From the NCBI RefSeq assembly GCF_900119185.1, contig NZ_FPJE01000013.1, positions 116,795 through 180,794 of the forward strand: DNA of 64,000 nt, written 5' to 3'. Of this stretch, positions 1 through 8,900 are shown one piece after another. Position 1 is the first letter of the stretch, and each line of letters opens with the position of its first letter. Below the pieces are notes generated by a model. That model did not search any database and had not been told where the DNA came from. It saw nothing but the letters and a program-made list of their open reading frames with translations. This DNA comes from Sinomicrobium oceani. GTDB taxonomy: Bacteria > Bacteroidota > Bacteroidia > Flavobacteriales > Flavobacteriaceae. The position numbers were made by a program, and so were the translations under genes.

Positions 1-1
1 G

Positions 2-829
2 GGGCATTTTAATATTTTTGATATCGCCGAGACCATACGTTCTGTAAAACGCAGACATACCATGCCTTACAACCGAAGAGCCTACTACAAGATAAGCCTG
101 ATCCGGGGAAAAAACCGGGCGGAATATGCAGACAAAGTAATCCACGTCCGCCGGAATGCTCTGTTGTTCGGGTCTCCCAAAATACCGTATCACTGGGTAC
201 CTGAGGACGATGAGCAACAAGGAGCCTTCTGTATTTTTACCGAAGCGTTTATGGTAAAAAACAAGACAGGAATTATCCTGGACGAACTCCCCATTTTCCG
301 GTCGGGCGGCTACCCGGTTTTTGAGATTACGGAGCAACAGACCGGGGAAATCGGACAGATTTTTGAGAAGATCAAAGGAGAAATGATCTCGGATTACGAA
401 TACAAATACGACCTGCTTCGCAATTACGTCATGGAACTCATCCATTACGGACAGAAACTTCAGCCTGCAGCTACTTTGTATTCGGGTAAGAATGCTTCGG
501 CACGTATTCTTTCACTGTTTGTTGAGTTACTGGAGCGCCAGTTTCCTATAGAGTCGACAGGACAGCGATTAAAACTGCGGACTGCCAAGGATTATGCAGA
601 CCGCCTGGCCATCCACGTCAATCACCTCAATAAGGCCCTGAAAGAAAATACGGGGCAAACCACCTCGGGGATCATACGAAGCCGGATCGTACAGGAAGCC
701 AAAATACTCCTCAGACAAACCGAATGGAACATCTCGGAAATCGCTTACAGTCTCGGGTTTGAAGAAGTCGCTCATTTTTCCAATTTCTTCAAAAAACAAA
801 CCGGCGTATCCCCCTTGCAGTTCCGGTAA
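2..829 (+). CDS. AraC-family transcriptional regulator (5'-truncated by window edge)
   Basis: The reading frame is open from base 2 with no upstream stop, and the residues before the first Met (GHFNIFDI...) continue naturally into the protein, so the true start lies outside the window. The N-terminal part looks like a cupin-type sensing domain. The last ~100 residues carry two helix-turn-helix motifs of the AraC class, ending in the typical EVAHFSNFFKKQTGVSP signature. AraC proteins of this layout usually respond to a small molecule and activate a nearby gene. The SDR oxidoreductase begins about 100 bases downstream on the same strand and is the obvious candidate target, but this is inference from position only. 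Confidence 0.9.
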   Translation, partial: GHFNIFDIAETIRSVKRRHTMPYNRRAYYKISLIRGKNRAEYADKVIHVRRNALLFGSPKIPYHWVPEDDEQQGAFCIFTEAFMVKNKTGIILDELPIFRSGGYPVFEITEQQTGEIGQIFEKIKGEMISDYEYKYDLLRNYVMELIHYGQKLQPAATLYSGKNASARILSLFVELLERQFPIESTGQRLKLRTAKDYADRLAIHVNHLNKALKENTGQTTSGIIRSRIVQEAKILLRQTEWNISEIAYSLGFEEVAHFSNFFKKQTGVSPLQFR

Positions 830-927
830 GGTCTTTTTATTTGATTTTTGCAAATATCAGATCGATCCTGACAACACCGCTCCCTGCCAAATGTATGAAC
901 TTTGTTCTATCAAAATTAAAAACAGAT

Positions 928-1689
928 ATGAACACTCAAAAGATTGCCCTGATTACAGGAGGCAGCCGTGGACTGGGAAAAGACATGGCGCTCCGTCTCG
1001 CCCAAAACGGTGTAGATATTATCCTCACCTATAACAGTAACCGTGAAAAAGCAGAAGAGGTCGCCGACGAAATACGTAAGCTCGGACAAAAAGCCGCTAT
1101 CTTTCCTCTGAATACGGCCGATACCGGCACGTTTAACAAATTCTTTGGCCAGGTGTCCGATCACCTCGAAAAAGAAACGGGCCGTCCCAATTTTGACTTC
1201 CTGATCAACAATGCCGGTACGGCACTGTACGCACCCTTCTCCGAAACCACGGAAGAGCAACTGGACGATATGATCAATATTCATTTCAAAGGCGTTTTTC
1301 TTCTCACTCAAAAAGCATTACCGTTTTTAAATGACGGCGGAAGAGTTATTAATATTTCATCGGGGCTCGCGCGCTTTTCACTTAACGGTTCGTCGGCCTA
1401 TGCCTCCATGAAAGGCGCTATAGAGGTTTTGACGAGATATCTCGCCAAAGAACTCGGACCGCGAAAAATAACGGCCAATGTCGTGGCTCCCGGTGCTATC
1501 GAAACAGATTTCGGAGGCGGACATGTCAGGGATAACAAAGAAGTAAACGACAATGTGGCCGGAGCTACTGCTCTCGGACGGGTAGGTCTCCCGGAAGACA
1601 TCGGGGGTGTCGTAGCATTTTTATGCTCCCCGGAAGCACGGTGGATCAATGCACAACGCATCGAAATATCGGGAGGAATGTATATTTAA
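928..1689 (+). CDS. SDR-family oxidoreductase
   Basis: Short-chain dehydrogenase/reductase of 253 residues, the usual family length. The Rossmann NAD(P)-binding motif TGGSRGLGKD lies about 10 residues from the N-terminus, followed by the NNAG motif, the catalytic Ser (INISSG) and the YASMK catalytic Tyr/Lys pair. The C-terminus (AQRIEISGGMYI) is typical of 3-oxoacyl-ACP-reductase-like members. The frame is open further upstream to 841, but the first residue that leaves a normal SDR N-terminus is the ATG at 928. It is likely a soluble cytoplasmic enzyme; the substrate cannot be told. A strong terminator follows at 1725. Confidence 0.93.
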   Translation: MNTQKIALITGGSRGLGKDMALRLAQNGVDIILTYNSNREKAEEVADEIRKLGQKAAIFPLNTADTGTFNKFFGQVSDHLEKETGRPNFDFLINNAGTALYAPFSETTEEQLDDMINIHFKGVFLLTQKALPFLNDGGRVINISSGLARFSLNGSSAYASMKGAIEVLTRYLAKELGPRKITANVVAPGAIETDFGGGHVRDNKEVNDNVAGATALGRVGLPEDIGGVVAFLCSPEARWINAQRIEISGGMYI

Positions 1690-1724
1690 AATTACGTGTA
1701 CGGCAACATTTATAAGCCTGAGTA

Positions 1725-1750
1725 AGCCCGGTCCCGCACCGGGCTTTTTT
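1725..1750 (+). terminator. Rho-independent terminator after the SDR gene
   Basis: Perfect 8-bp stem AGCCCGGT / ACCGGGCT with a 5-base loop, followed directly by six T. It lies 36 bases after the SDR stop codon and separates it from the DGPF/sigma pair. Confidence 0.88.
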
Positions 1751-1819
1751 CGTGGATGCGCTCGCGGGACCTCCAGGAGTTTTTTTTAACCGGAAACTAT
1801 ATTATTTTTTATTTTTTTT

Positions 1820-1841
1820 CCCGAAATTGTCCAATTCCGGG
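1820..1841. repeat. Inverted repeat upstream of the DGPF gene
   Basis: CCCGAAATTG and CAATTCCGGG form a 10-bp stem with one mismatch and a 2-base spacer, ending 40 bases before the DGPF start codon. It follows a T-rich run rather than preceding one, so it does not read as a terminator. It may be a regulatory site; nothing else supports this. Confidence 0.35.
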
Positions 1842-1881
1842 AGGTGTTATTGTCTTTAGGGTATAACAAATCTATACAACA

Positions 1882-2229
1882 ATGAAAAAATTTCTTTTGT
1901 TATTACACGAAAATGCAGGGACCCTGCAGCACTTATCTCCGGCGGAGATGGAAGCACTGGCCAAAGCACATTACGAATGGGCAGCGAAGCTCGAAGAAGG
2001 CGGGCACTTTATTTCGGGAGACGGACTCGAAGAGGGCGGGGTACGGATCACCGGGAAGAAACCGGTAGTACAGGACGGCCCCTATATGGAAAGTAAGGAA
2101 ATCGTAGGGGGGTATTACCTCTTACAGGCCCGTGACCTTGACACTGTAATCCGGATTGCAAAGGAGTGCCCGACCCACCTTTGGGGCGGCACTACCGAAA
2201 TAAGACCGATCATGGAATATGAGCTCTGA
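1882..2229 (+). CDS. YCII-related (DGPF-domain) protein
   Basis: A 115-residue protein with the conserved DGPYMESKE motif that gives the DGPF/YCII family its name, followed by the GGYYLL strand. The family is a small ferredoxin-like alpha/beta fold of unknown biochemical role, often encoded beside ECF sigma factors of group 42. Here the next gene starts 11 bases before this stop codon, so the two are likely translationally coupled. That pairing is the main clue to its role, perhaps as a partner or output of the sigma factor. Confidence 0.9.
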   Translation: MKKFLLLLHENAGTLQHLSPAEMEALAKAHYEWAAKLEEGGHFISGDGLEEGGVRITGKKPVVQDGPYMESKEIVGGYYLLQARDLDTVIRIAKECPTHLWGGTTEIRPIMEYEL

Positions 2230-3445
2230 TCCTCACCCGGCAATAGCTACTGATTACCGCATGCTTTACGGAAAATTGTATGCCGCTTTTCTGCAACAGT
2301 TCGGGTCGGCATATTCGGCCTGTATCGAGGATGCCATACAGCATGCGTTTTACAGGAGTATTAAAACCTGGGGGACAGAAAATATTCCGGAAAACCGGGA
2401 AAACTGGCTCTATATCGTAGCCCGGAACGACCTCCTTAATCAGATGCGGCATCAGGGCAGGTTTGTAAAAAACACTACCGTTATAGCAGAAACTGTGCAC
2501 GAAGATCTCCCGGCGGGGGATCTTCGCCTGCAGACACTACTGTTCCTGGCAGGCCGGCGGAATATTAATACAAAAGCAAAAGTACTGTTTGTACTGAAAA
2601 ACATTTTCGGTCTCAGTGTCAGCGAAATAGCGCAAAATACGCTACACGCTTCCGAAGCTGTTTACAAGAGTATCAACAGGAGCAGAAAGCTACTGTACAA
2701 CAGTTCGGGCCCGGGCGAAGTACAGGAAGCAGCAAACCGTGCTTCCGACCGGGAAATAGCCCTGGTAGAAGAGATCCTCTACGGGGTATTCAATATAGGT
2801 TTCGATTCTTTCCGTGAAAAATCAGAAATGATTATTAATCCCGACCTGTGTGCGGAAGCTCTGGCCCTGGCAGGGATATTACACCGGAAATACCGGAGAA
2901 CCCCGACATCCAACCTCATCGCACTTTTTTGCTTTCATATTTCCAGGATTCCGGCAAAGACCGGAAACCATCGTTTTGTCCCGTTTTTTCAGCAGGACAG
3001 AACACAATGGGACCGGGACTTTATGGCTATGGGTTTCCGCTATCTTAAAAAGCCGGACGAATTACAACAGTACTATATCGAAGCCCTGATTGCCGGGAAG
3101 TATATGACGACATCGTCGTATGGCAAAGATTTCTGGCAGGAGATCATCCGGCTGTACAATATGCTGCTTCAATGTACCGATTCTCCCATAGTACGGCTCA
3201 ATGTATCGTATTGTTACTACCGTGCCGGAAACGATGCGGAGGCTATACGCCTCCTGAACCTCGTTGCCGGCGTTCTGCCCGAAAACCATACGTACCTCAC
3301 GCTCGTCCGGGCCGCCATTTATAAAAATAAAGACCCCGAATATGCGAAAAGCCATCTACGGGAGATCAGGGAAAAAACACGACAAAAAGTACGCCGGGAG
3401 CACCTCTCCGATTTCCCGGGTTTTGATACCTTTGATACCATCTGA
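2219..3445 (+). CDS. ECF42-type RNA polymerase sigma factor with C-terminal extension
   Basis: A 408-residue sigma-70-family protein, about twice the length of an ordinary ECF factor. Region 2 lies in the first ~90 residues (ENWLYIVARNDLLNQMR) and region 4 around residues 110-160 (FGLSVSEIAQNTLHASEAV). The remaining ~230 residues form the helical TPR-like extension (DUF6596-like; NVSYCYYRAGNDAEA) known from ECF42 factors, which is thought to replace a classical anti-sigma factor. The start is taken as ATG 2219, which overlaps the DGPF gene by 11 bases. The genes it controls are unknown, though ECF42 factors commonly drive their DGPF neighbours. Confidence 0.9.
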   Translation: MSSDPHPAIATDYRMLYGKLYAAFLQQFGSAYSACIEDAIQHAFYRSIKTWGTENIPENRENWLYIVARNDLLNQMRHQGRFVKNTTVIAETVHEDLPAGDLRLQTLLFLAGRRNINTKAKVLFVLKNIFGLSVSEIAQNTLHASEAVYKSINRSRKLLYNSSGPGEVQEAANRASDREIALVEEILYGVFNIGFDSFREKSEMIINPDLCAEALALAGILHRKYRRTPTSNLIALFCFHISRIPAKTGNHRFVPFFQQDRTQWDRDFMAMGFRYLKKPDELQQYYIEALIAGKYMTTSSYGKDFWQEIIRLYNMLLQCTDSPIVRLNVSYCYYRAGNDAEAIRLLNLVAGVLPENHTYLTLVRAAIYKNKDPEYAKSHLREIREKTRQKVRREHLSDFPGFDTFDTI

Positions 3446-3490
3446 GCTCACCGCAATTAAGGATATACACGCTAATATATTTTAAGACTT

Positions 3491-3835
3491 ATGAAAATAA
3501 CCCTTGACAATGCCATACATTACACCTGGGGCGACGGTTGTGACGGATGGTTCCTGTTGAAGTCTCCGGGCCTCACGGTCATACAGGAAAAAATGCCTCC
3601 CGGTACCGAGGAGAAATTGCATTATCACAACAAAACCCAGCAATTGTTCTATATTCTCAGTGGTATGGCCACCATAATCATCGACGATAACGAATATCGG
3701 GTTGCACCCGGGGAAGGTTTTCATATCCCACCCGGAAAAAAACACCGTATCCGAAACCGGGAAGAGAGCGATCTTCATTTTATCGTCATTTCCGAACCGG
3801 AATCGCACGGAGACAGAATAAATGCGGAAGACTGA
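3491..3835 (+). CDS. Cupin-domain protein
   Basis: A 114-residue single-domain cupin. Motif 1 shows the HYH metal-binding pair and the terminal Gly (LHYHNK...LSG), but the usual Glu between them is Gln in this copy. Motif 2 is clear (PGEGFHIPPGKKHRIRN, with the conserved His and Asn). The family holds metal-dependent isomerases, dioxygenases and sensors, so no reaction can be assigned. It lies 45 bases after the sigma-factor gene on the same strand and may be co-transcribed with it. Confidence 0.88.
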   Translation: MKITLDNAIHYTWGDGCDGWFLLKSPGLTVIQEKMPPGTEEKLHYHNKTQQLFYILSGMATIIIDDNEYRVAPGEGFHIPPGKKHRIRNREESDLHFIVISEPESHGDRINAED

Positions 3836-3882
3836 TAAATTATCCGCAGCACATATAACGTGATGATCCCCGAAAAGGTCTG

Positions 3883-4449
3883 CTACAGCCTTTTATTCAG
3901 AATCAGGGCCATGACAAGGGGGTAATCTTTCAGGCGTTCCCTGAGTTTTATAAGCGCTATCCGCATCTGCGATTCTACTGTTTTTACCGATATATTCAAC
4001 TGTCGGGCGACTTCTTTATAGGTGAGCCCTTCTTTTTTGTTCAACAGGAAGATACGGCGGCATTTCGCAGGAAGCTCATCAATGGCTTTTTCCAGGACCT
4101 CCAGTTGTTGGATCAGGTCGGCCTCGCTTAACTGTGTCACCTCTTCAAGCGCTTCTTCCCGGAGTTGCTCTGCATAGTTGAGCGTTTTTTTATGTTGCCA
4201 GTAACGGTCTACAAATAGATTATAGGCTGTACTGTACAGGTAACTTTTCAGGGATGTTTTTATCTGAAGCTCTCCCCTTTTTTCCCACAACTTTACAAAA
4301 CTGTTTTGTGCAATATCCTCGGCCTCACTCCTGTCTCCCGTGTATTGCATGATATAAGCTACCAGCGGAATATAAAACGTATTAAAGATTTCCGTAAATC
4401 CTTTACTGTCGCCATATTCCAAAAAAGATGCTGATGCTTTTTTATCCAT
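3883..4449 (-). CDS. FecI-like ECF RNA polymerase sigma factor
   Basis: A 188-residue ECF sigma factor of the Bacteroidota FecI-like type. Region 2 spans about residues 20-90 (GDRSEAEDIAQNSFVKLW) and region 4 about residues 125-180 (GLTYKEVARQLNISVKTVE). It is divergent from the FecR gene at 4669 rather than placed just upstream of it on the same strand, which is the more common order. It very likely directs transcription of the FecR-SusC-SusD operon when the receptor signals ligand binding. The shared 219-base intergenic region carries a perfect palindrome and candidate promoters. Confidence 0.93.
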   Translation of the reverse strand: MDKKASASFLEYGDSKGFTEIFNTFYIPLVAYIMQYTGDRSEAEDIAQNSFVKLWEKRGELQIKTSLKSYLYSTAYNLFVDRYWQHKKTLNYAEQLREEALEEVTQLSEADLIQQLEVLEKAIDELPAKCRRIFLLNKKEGLTYKEVARQLNISVKTVESQMRIALIKLRERLKDYPLVMALILNKRL

Positions 4450-4525
4450 ATATCCTGAAACTGCTTTGCACTGTCATAACCGGGTGATATTCCGGGCGCA
4501 CATTATTTGATCCTGATAAAAATAT

Positions 4526-4533
4526 CAAAAATA
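4526..4533 (-). promoter_or_regulatory. Candidate -7 box for the ECF sigma gene
   Basis: On the minus strand this reads TATTTTTG, matching the Bacteroidota -7 consensus TAnnTTTG, 76 bases upstream of the sigma-factor start codon. No good -33 TTG was found at the usual distance. Confidence 0.3.
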
Positions 4534-4552
4534 AACTGAGAGGGGGTAGTTT

Positions 4553-4566
4553 GTGAAATATTTCAC
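4553..4566. promoter_or_regulatory. Perfect 14-bp palindrome between divergent sigma and anti-sigma genes
   Basis: GTGAAATATTTCAC is its own reverse complement and lies in the intergenic region between the ECF sigma and FecR genes, between the candidate promoters of the two. The position suits an operator for a dimeric regulator controlling both directions. No such regulator is identified. Confidence 0.45.
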
Positions 4567-4607
4567 CATTCCACTTTCGCAAAGATTAAAAAAAAATAAA
4601 AATTTTT

Positions 4608-4636
4608 TAAGGGTTTATTATGTTTTTCCGGTCTAA
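4608..4636 (+). promoter_or_regulatory. Candidate ECF-dependent promoter of the FecR-SusCD operon
   Basis: An A/T-rich tract leads into AAGGGTTT, followed about 15 bases later by CGGTCTA. This resembles the GGGTTT...CGTCTA arrangement seen before FecR genes in Bacteroidetes and assigned to ECF sigma factors. It lies about 35 bases upstream of the FecR start codon. This is pattern matching only. Confidence 0.4.
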
Positions 4637-4668
4637 CCTTAAAATAGTCTTTTGAATTGACATAATTT

Positions 4669-5811
4669 ATGGAAGATATCATAATCAAATATTTAAATCA
4701 TACCATTGCAGACCGTGAATTGGAAAGTCTTGAGGAATGGCTGTCCCGGGACAAAAAAAATGAGTTGTATTTCAAGGCATTCATCAAAGACCACTACCTC
4801 ATAGATACCTGGTCCGGTGAACTCCCGGATGCCACATTACCGGAGACCATTCGCAATAAGGCAGGGAAAAAGAAAAAGAGACCTAAAGTCATTTCCCTGA
4901 TAAAACCGATGCTGAAATATGCAGCCATCGTGGTTGCGGGACTTGGTGTATACTATATGCTGTTTATAAAGCAGCAGGAGGGAAAGCTGGATTACAGCCC
5001 CGATCTCGTTACGCTAAAACTCAGTGACGGTACGGTCAGGGAGCTCCGTAACAATGACCACGCCGAAATCACGGACAAGCAGGGGCACACGATAATCAAT
5101 CAGCAGGAAGACCGCCTGGATTACCTGCATGAAAAGTCCGATGCCGGAGACCCGCTCGTTTACAACGAACTTACGGTACCCCGCGGGAGACGTTTTAACG
5201 TACTGTTGTCGGACAGTACGGAAGTTTTTCTCAATTCCGGATCAACCTTGCGCTTCCCGGTTTCCTTTCGGGGTGAAAAACAACGACAGGTGTACCTGAA
5301 AGGGGAAGGCTTCTTTGCCGTATCCAAAAACCCGGACAAACCTTTTTTCGTTCGTACGAAAAACATCGTAGTCCAGGTACTCGGCACGAGATTTAATGTT
5401 AAAGCTTATGACGAAGAAAACGTAACGAAAACATCCCTCCAGGAAGGATCGGTGCTGGTAAACCCTGTGAACACCCCGGAAAAACCGGTGATTATCGTCC
5501 CCGGCGAAGCTGCATCTTATCATAGCAGTGATAAGAGAGTCACCGTTGAAAATATCAGTATAGAAAATGATATCGCATGGACCAACAACCGACTCGTATT
5601 TATCAGCGAGCCTTTTTCGGAAGTCATCAAAAAAATAGAACGCAGTTACGGAGTACGGATCGTCAACGAAAATAAAAACTTAGAGAACGTACGCTTTTAC
5701 GGTGATTTTAATGTCGATAAAGAAAGTGTCGAAGATGTTCTCAAAGCATTTACGACCATAAAAATCTTTGAGTATACGCTAAAAGGCGACCTGGTAACCA
5801 TTAAAAAATAG
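4669..5811 (+). CDS. FecR-family anti-sigma factor
   Basis: A 380-residue inner-membrane anti-sigma regulator. The first ~80 residues are the cytoplasmic sigma-binding part, a single transmembrane helix spans about residues 82-100, and the periplasmic FecR domain has the typical signature around residues 165-200 (TVPRGRRFNVLLSDSTEVFL). A C-terminal DUF4974-type domain (residues ~300-380) is expected to meet the STN domain of the SusC receptor. It probably relays substrate binding at the outer membrane to the divergent ECF sigma factor. SusC starts 176 bases downstream on the same strand. Confidence 0.95.
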   Translation: MEDIIIKYLNHTIADRELESLEEWLSRDKKNELYFKAFIKDHYLIDTWSGELPDATLPETIRNKAGKKKKRPKVISLIKPMLKYAAIVVAGLGVYYMLFIKQQEGKLDYSPDLVTLKLSDGTVRELRNNDHAEITDKQGHTIINQQEDRLDYLHEKSDAGDPLVYNELTVPRGRRFNVLLSDSTEVFLNSGSTLRFPVSFRGEKQRQVYLKGEGFFAVSKNPDKPFFVRTKNIVVQVLGTRFNVKAYDEENVTKTSLQEGSVLVNPVNTPEKPVIIVPGEAASYHSSDKRVTVENISIENDIAWTNNRLVFISEPFSEVIKKIERSYGVRIVNENKNLENVRFYGDFNVDKESVEDVLKAFTTIKIFEYTLKGDLVTIKK

Positions 5812-5987
5812 CCTCCCTCCTTATGCAACCGTCTCTATCCGAACAACCTTATCATTTAAAAACAGTTGCCTATGATATAAACCGATACTAACGAAAAAAG
5901 GGAAAATGCGCCAACATTTCCCCTTGTACACTTCATTAATGATTTACTTATTCCACACGAAACCATTAAAAAAAGCTTATCAAAGTT

Positions 5988-8900
5988 ATGAAAATAAAAC
6001 ATTTAAAAGTGAAGCTATCACTCTTTTTCATCTTGTTTTCTATCTTCCATATTACGGCCTATTCGGGATACGGGCAGAAGAAAATAGACCTCGACCTGGA
6101 AAATGTTCCGGTCAAAGAGGCCCTGGAGGAAGTAAAAAAGCAAACAGGCTACAGCTTCTTCTACCGGGAAGATATACTCGATCCGGAACAACAGGTGTCC
6201 CTGCATGTAAAACAGGTTGTGCTCAATGAGGCCCTTTTCCTGATACTCCGGGGAATGCCGATCTCCTTTACGATCCGGGACGAAAGGGTTTTTCTCATGG
6301 AAAAAGAAAACGGGAATTCTGTATTCTCCGGCACTCCGGCACCGTTATCGCAATTTCAGGTATCGGGAGTCGTAACGGATACCGAGGGCGTCCCCTTACC
6401 CGGTGTCACCGTTATCGTGGAAGGTACCGCAAACGGTGTTACTACCGATTTTGACGGGAATTATACCATAAGCGCCAAAGAAGGGGATATATTGATCTTC
6501 CGCTACCTCGGCATGCGTTCTCAAAAAGTCACCGTATCGAAAGATACGATAGACGTAGCATTAGAGCAGGACATTTCCGAACTTCAGGGTGTGGTCGTTA
6601 CCGGTTATCAGGATATCGACAAAAAAGTATTTACCGGGGCATCGCAGACCATCAAGGCCGAAGAGATGAAAATTGACGGTATTGTCGATGTAGGCCGTAT
6701 GCTCGAAGGGCGTGCCGCCGGGGTGAACGTACAAAACGTCACAGGAACATTCGGAGCCGCACCGAAAATTACCATACGCGGAGGGTCGTCTATCTTCGGA
6801 GATACCAAACCGCTCTGGGTCGTGGACGGGGCCGTACAGGAGGAGATCGTCAACCTGTCTTTTGATCAGTTGGTTTCGGGGGATGCGACCACATTGGTAA
6901 GTTCTGCTATTGCCGGACTCAACGCCAATGACATCGAATCTATCGAAATCCTAAAAGACGCTTCTGCCCTTTCGCTGTACGGGGCACGTGCGCTCAACGG
7001 TGCCGTGATTATTACCACGAAAAGCGGTAAACGAAATGCAAAAAGTACCGTGTCTTATCAGGCAGAATTTACCATACGGAGCATCCCGGTATACAGCGAT
7101 TACAATTTGCTGAACTCCCAGCAAACGATGGGTGTGTATCAGGAAATGGAAAGAAAAGGTTTTCTCAACCTTTCTTCCTCTACACAGGGAAGGTACGGAG
7201 GTGTTTACAATATTATGTACAGGGCCATAAATAATCCCGATCCGGTAACCGGTGAATTTAATGTGGTCAATACCCCGGAAAGCAGGAACCAGTTTCTCCG
7301 ACAGTATGAAATGGCTAACACCGATTGGTTTAAGACGCTGTTCCGATCGACGCCTACGCAAAACCATACGCTCAGTTTTTCGGGAGGGGGAGAAACATCT
7401 TCGCAATACGCTTCTATAGGATACTTTACCGACCCCGGATGGAGCATTGCAGACCGCATCCGAAGGATTACCGGAAACCTCAGAAACACCTATCATTTTT
7501 CCGATGTCATAACTGCCGGAGTTTTGGTACAGGGATCGATACGGGATCAAAAGGCTCCGGGTACGTACAACCGTCAAACCAATACGGTGGATGGCGAATA
7601 CACCAGAGATTTTGATATCAATCCGTTTAGTTATGCATTGAATACCTCGAGAACCCTGAGACCCCGGGACAATAACGGCAACCTGGAATATTACCGGTTC
7701 AACTGGGCCCCTTTTAATGTACTCAACGAAATGCAGAACAATGCTATAGATCTCAAGGTGCTGGATTTAAAGCTACAGGGACAACTGGAAATCAAGTTCA
7801 ATAAAGACCTGAAATATAACTTCCTCGGCTCGGTACGCTACGTAAAAAGCACCAAGGAACATAATATTTCCGAAAATTCCAATGTAGCAGCAGCCTACAG
7901 GGCCAACGAAACCAAGGTGGTGGCAGACCAGAATATATTTCTTTACAGGGACCCCGACAATCCCCTGGCCCTTCCCCAGGTAGCGCTACCCAACGGTGGT
8001 ATCTATAATCTTGCCGAAGACAACCTGCAAAGCTTTTATTTCAGAAATGCTCTTGATTACTCGAAAACGCTAAATAACAAACACGATATCAAGCTATATC
8101 TCGGACAGGAATACCGCTACACGGACAGGGGCAATAACTTCTTCACCGGGTTCGGTTATCAATACAGTCGGGGGGGAATCCCATTTACCGATTACAGGAT
8201 ATTGCAAAAAAACCTGCTGGAATCTAATGACTATTTCGGAAAAACGGAAACCAGGGAAAGAGGTGTTGCCTTTTTTGCACAAGGCACCTATGCCTTTGAT
8301 AATCGATATATCATCAGTGCCACCGGGAACTATGAAGGATCCAATCAACTGGGAAAATCCTCCAATAGTTCCAGATGGTTACCCACATGGAATATCAGTG
8401 GTAAATGGAATGTGAGCAATGAAGATTTTTTAAATGACAACCGCATCATTTCCAATTTGTCTGTCCGGGCTGGGTACGGCTTAGTCGCCGGATTGGGAAC
8501 TGCCAGTAATGCCCTGGCCATATTCAGGAACGGCATAAGCAACAGGTTTAATCCGAATGACCGGGAAAACATTATCCTCCTGGACCAATTGGAAAACAGC
8601 GAACTCACCTGGGAAAAACTACATGAAGCCAATATAGGTATCGATCTCGGACTATTCAATAACCGCATTTCGCTAAGTACCGATATCTATCAGAAAAAAT
8701 CGTATGACCTTATCGATTTCGTCAAAACCTCCGGGATTGGCGGAGAGTATATCAAGCTCGCCAATAATGCGGATATGACGACCAAAGGGATAGAGGTCGT
8801 CTTGTCTGCCAGGAATATCGTAACACAGGATTTTTCCTGGAATTCCACATTGAATTTTGCCTGGTTTGATCAGAAGATCACCAAAATACAAAGTCAGCCC

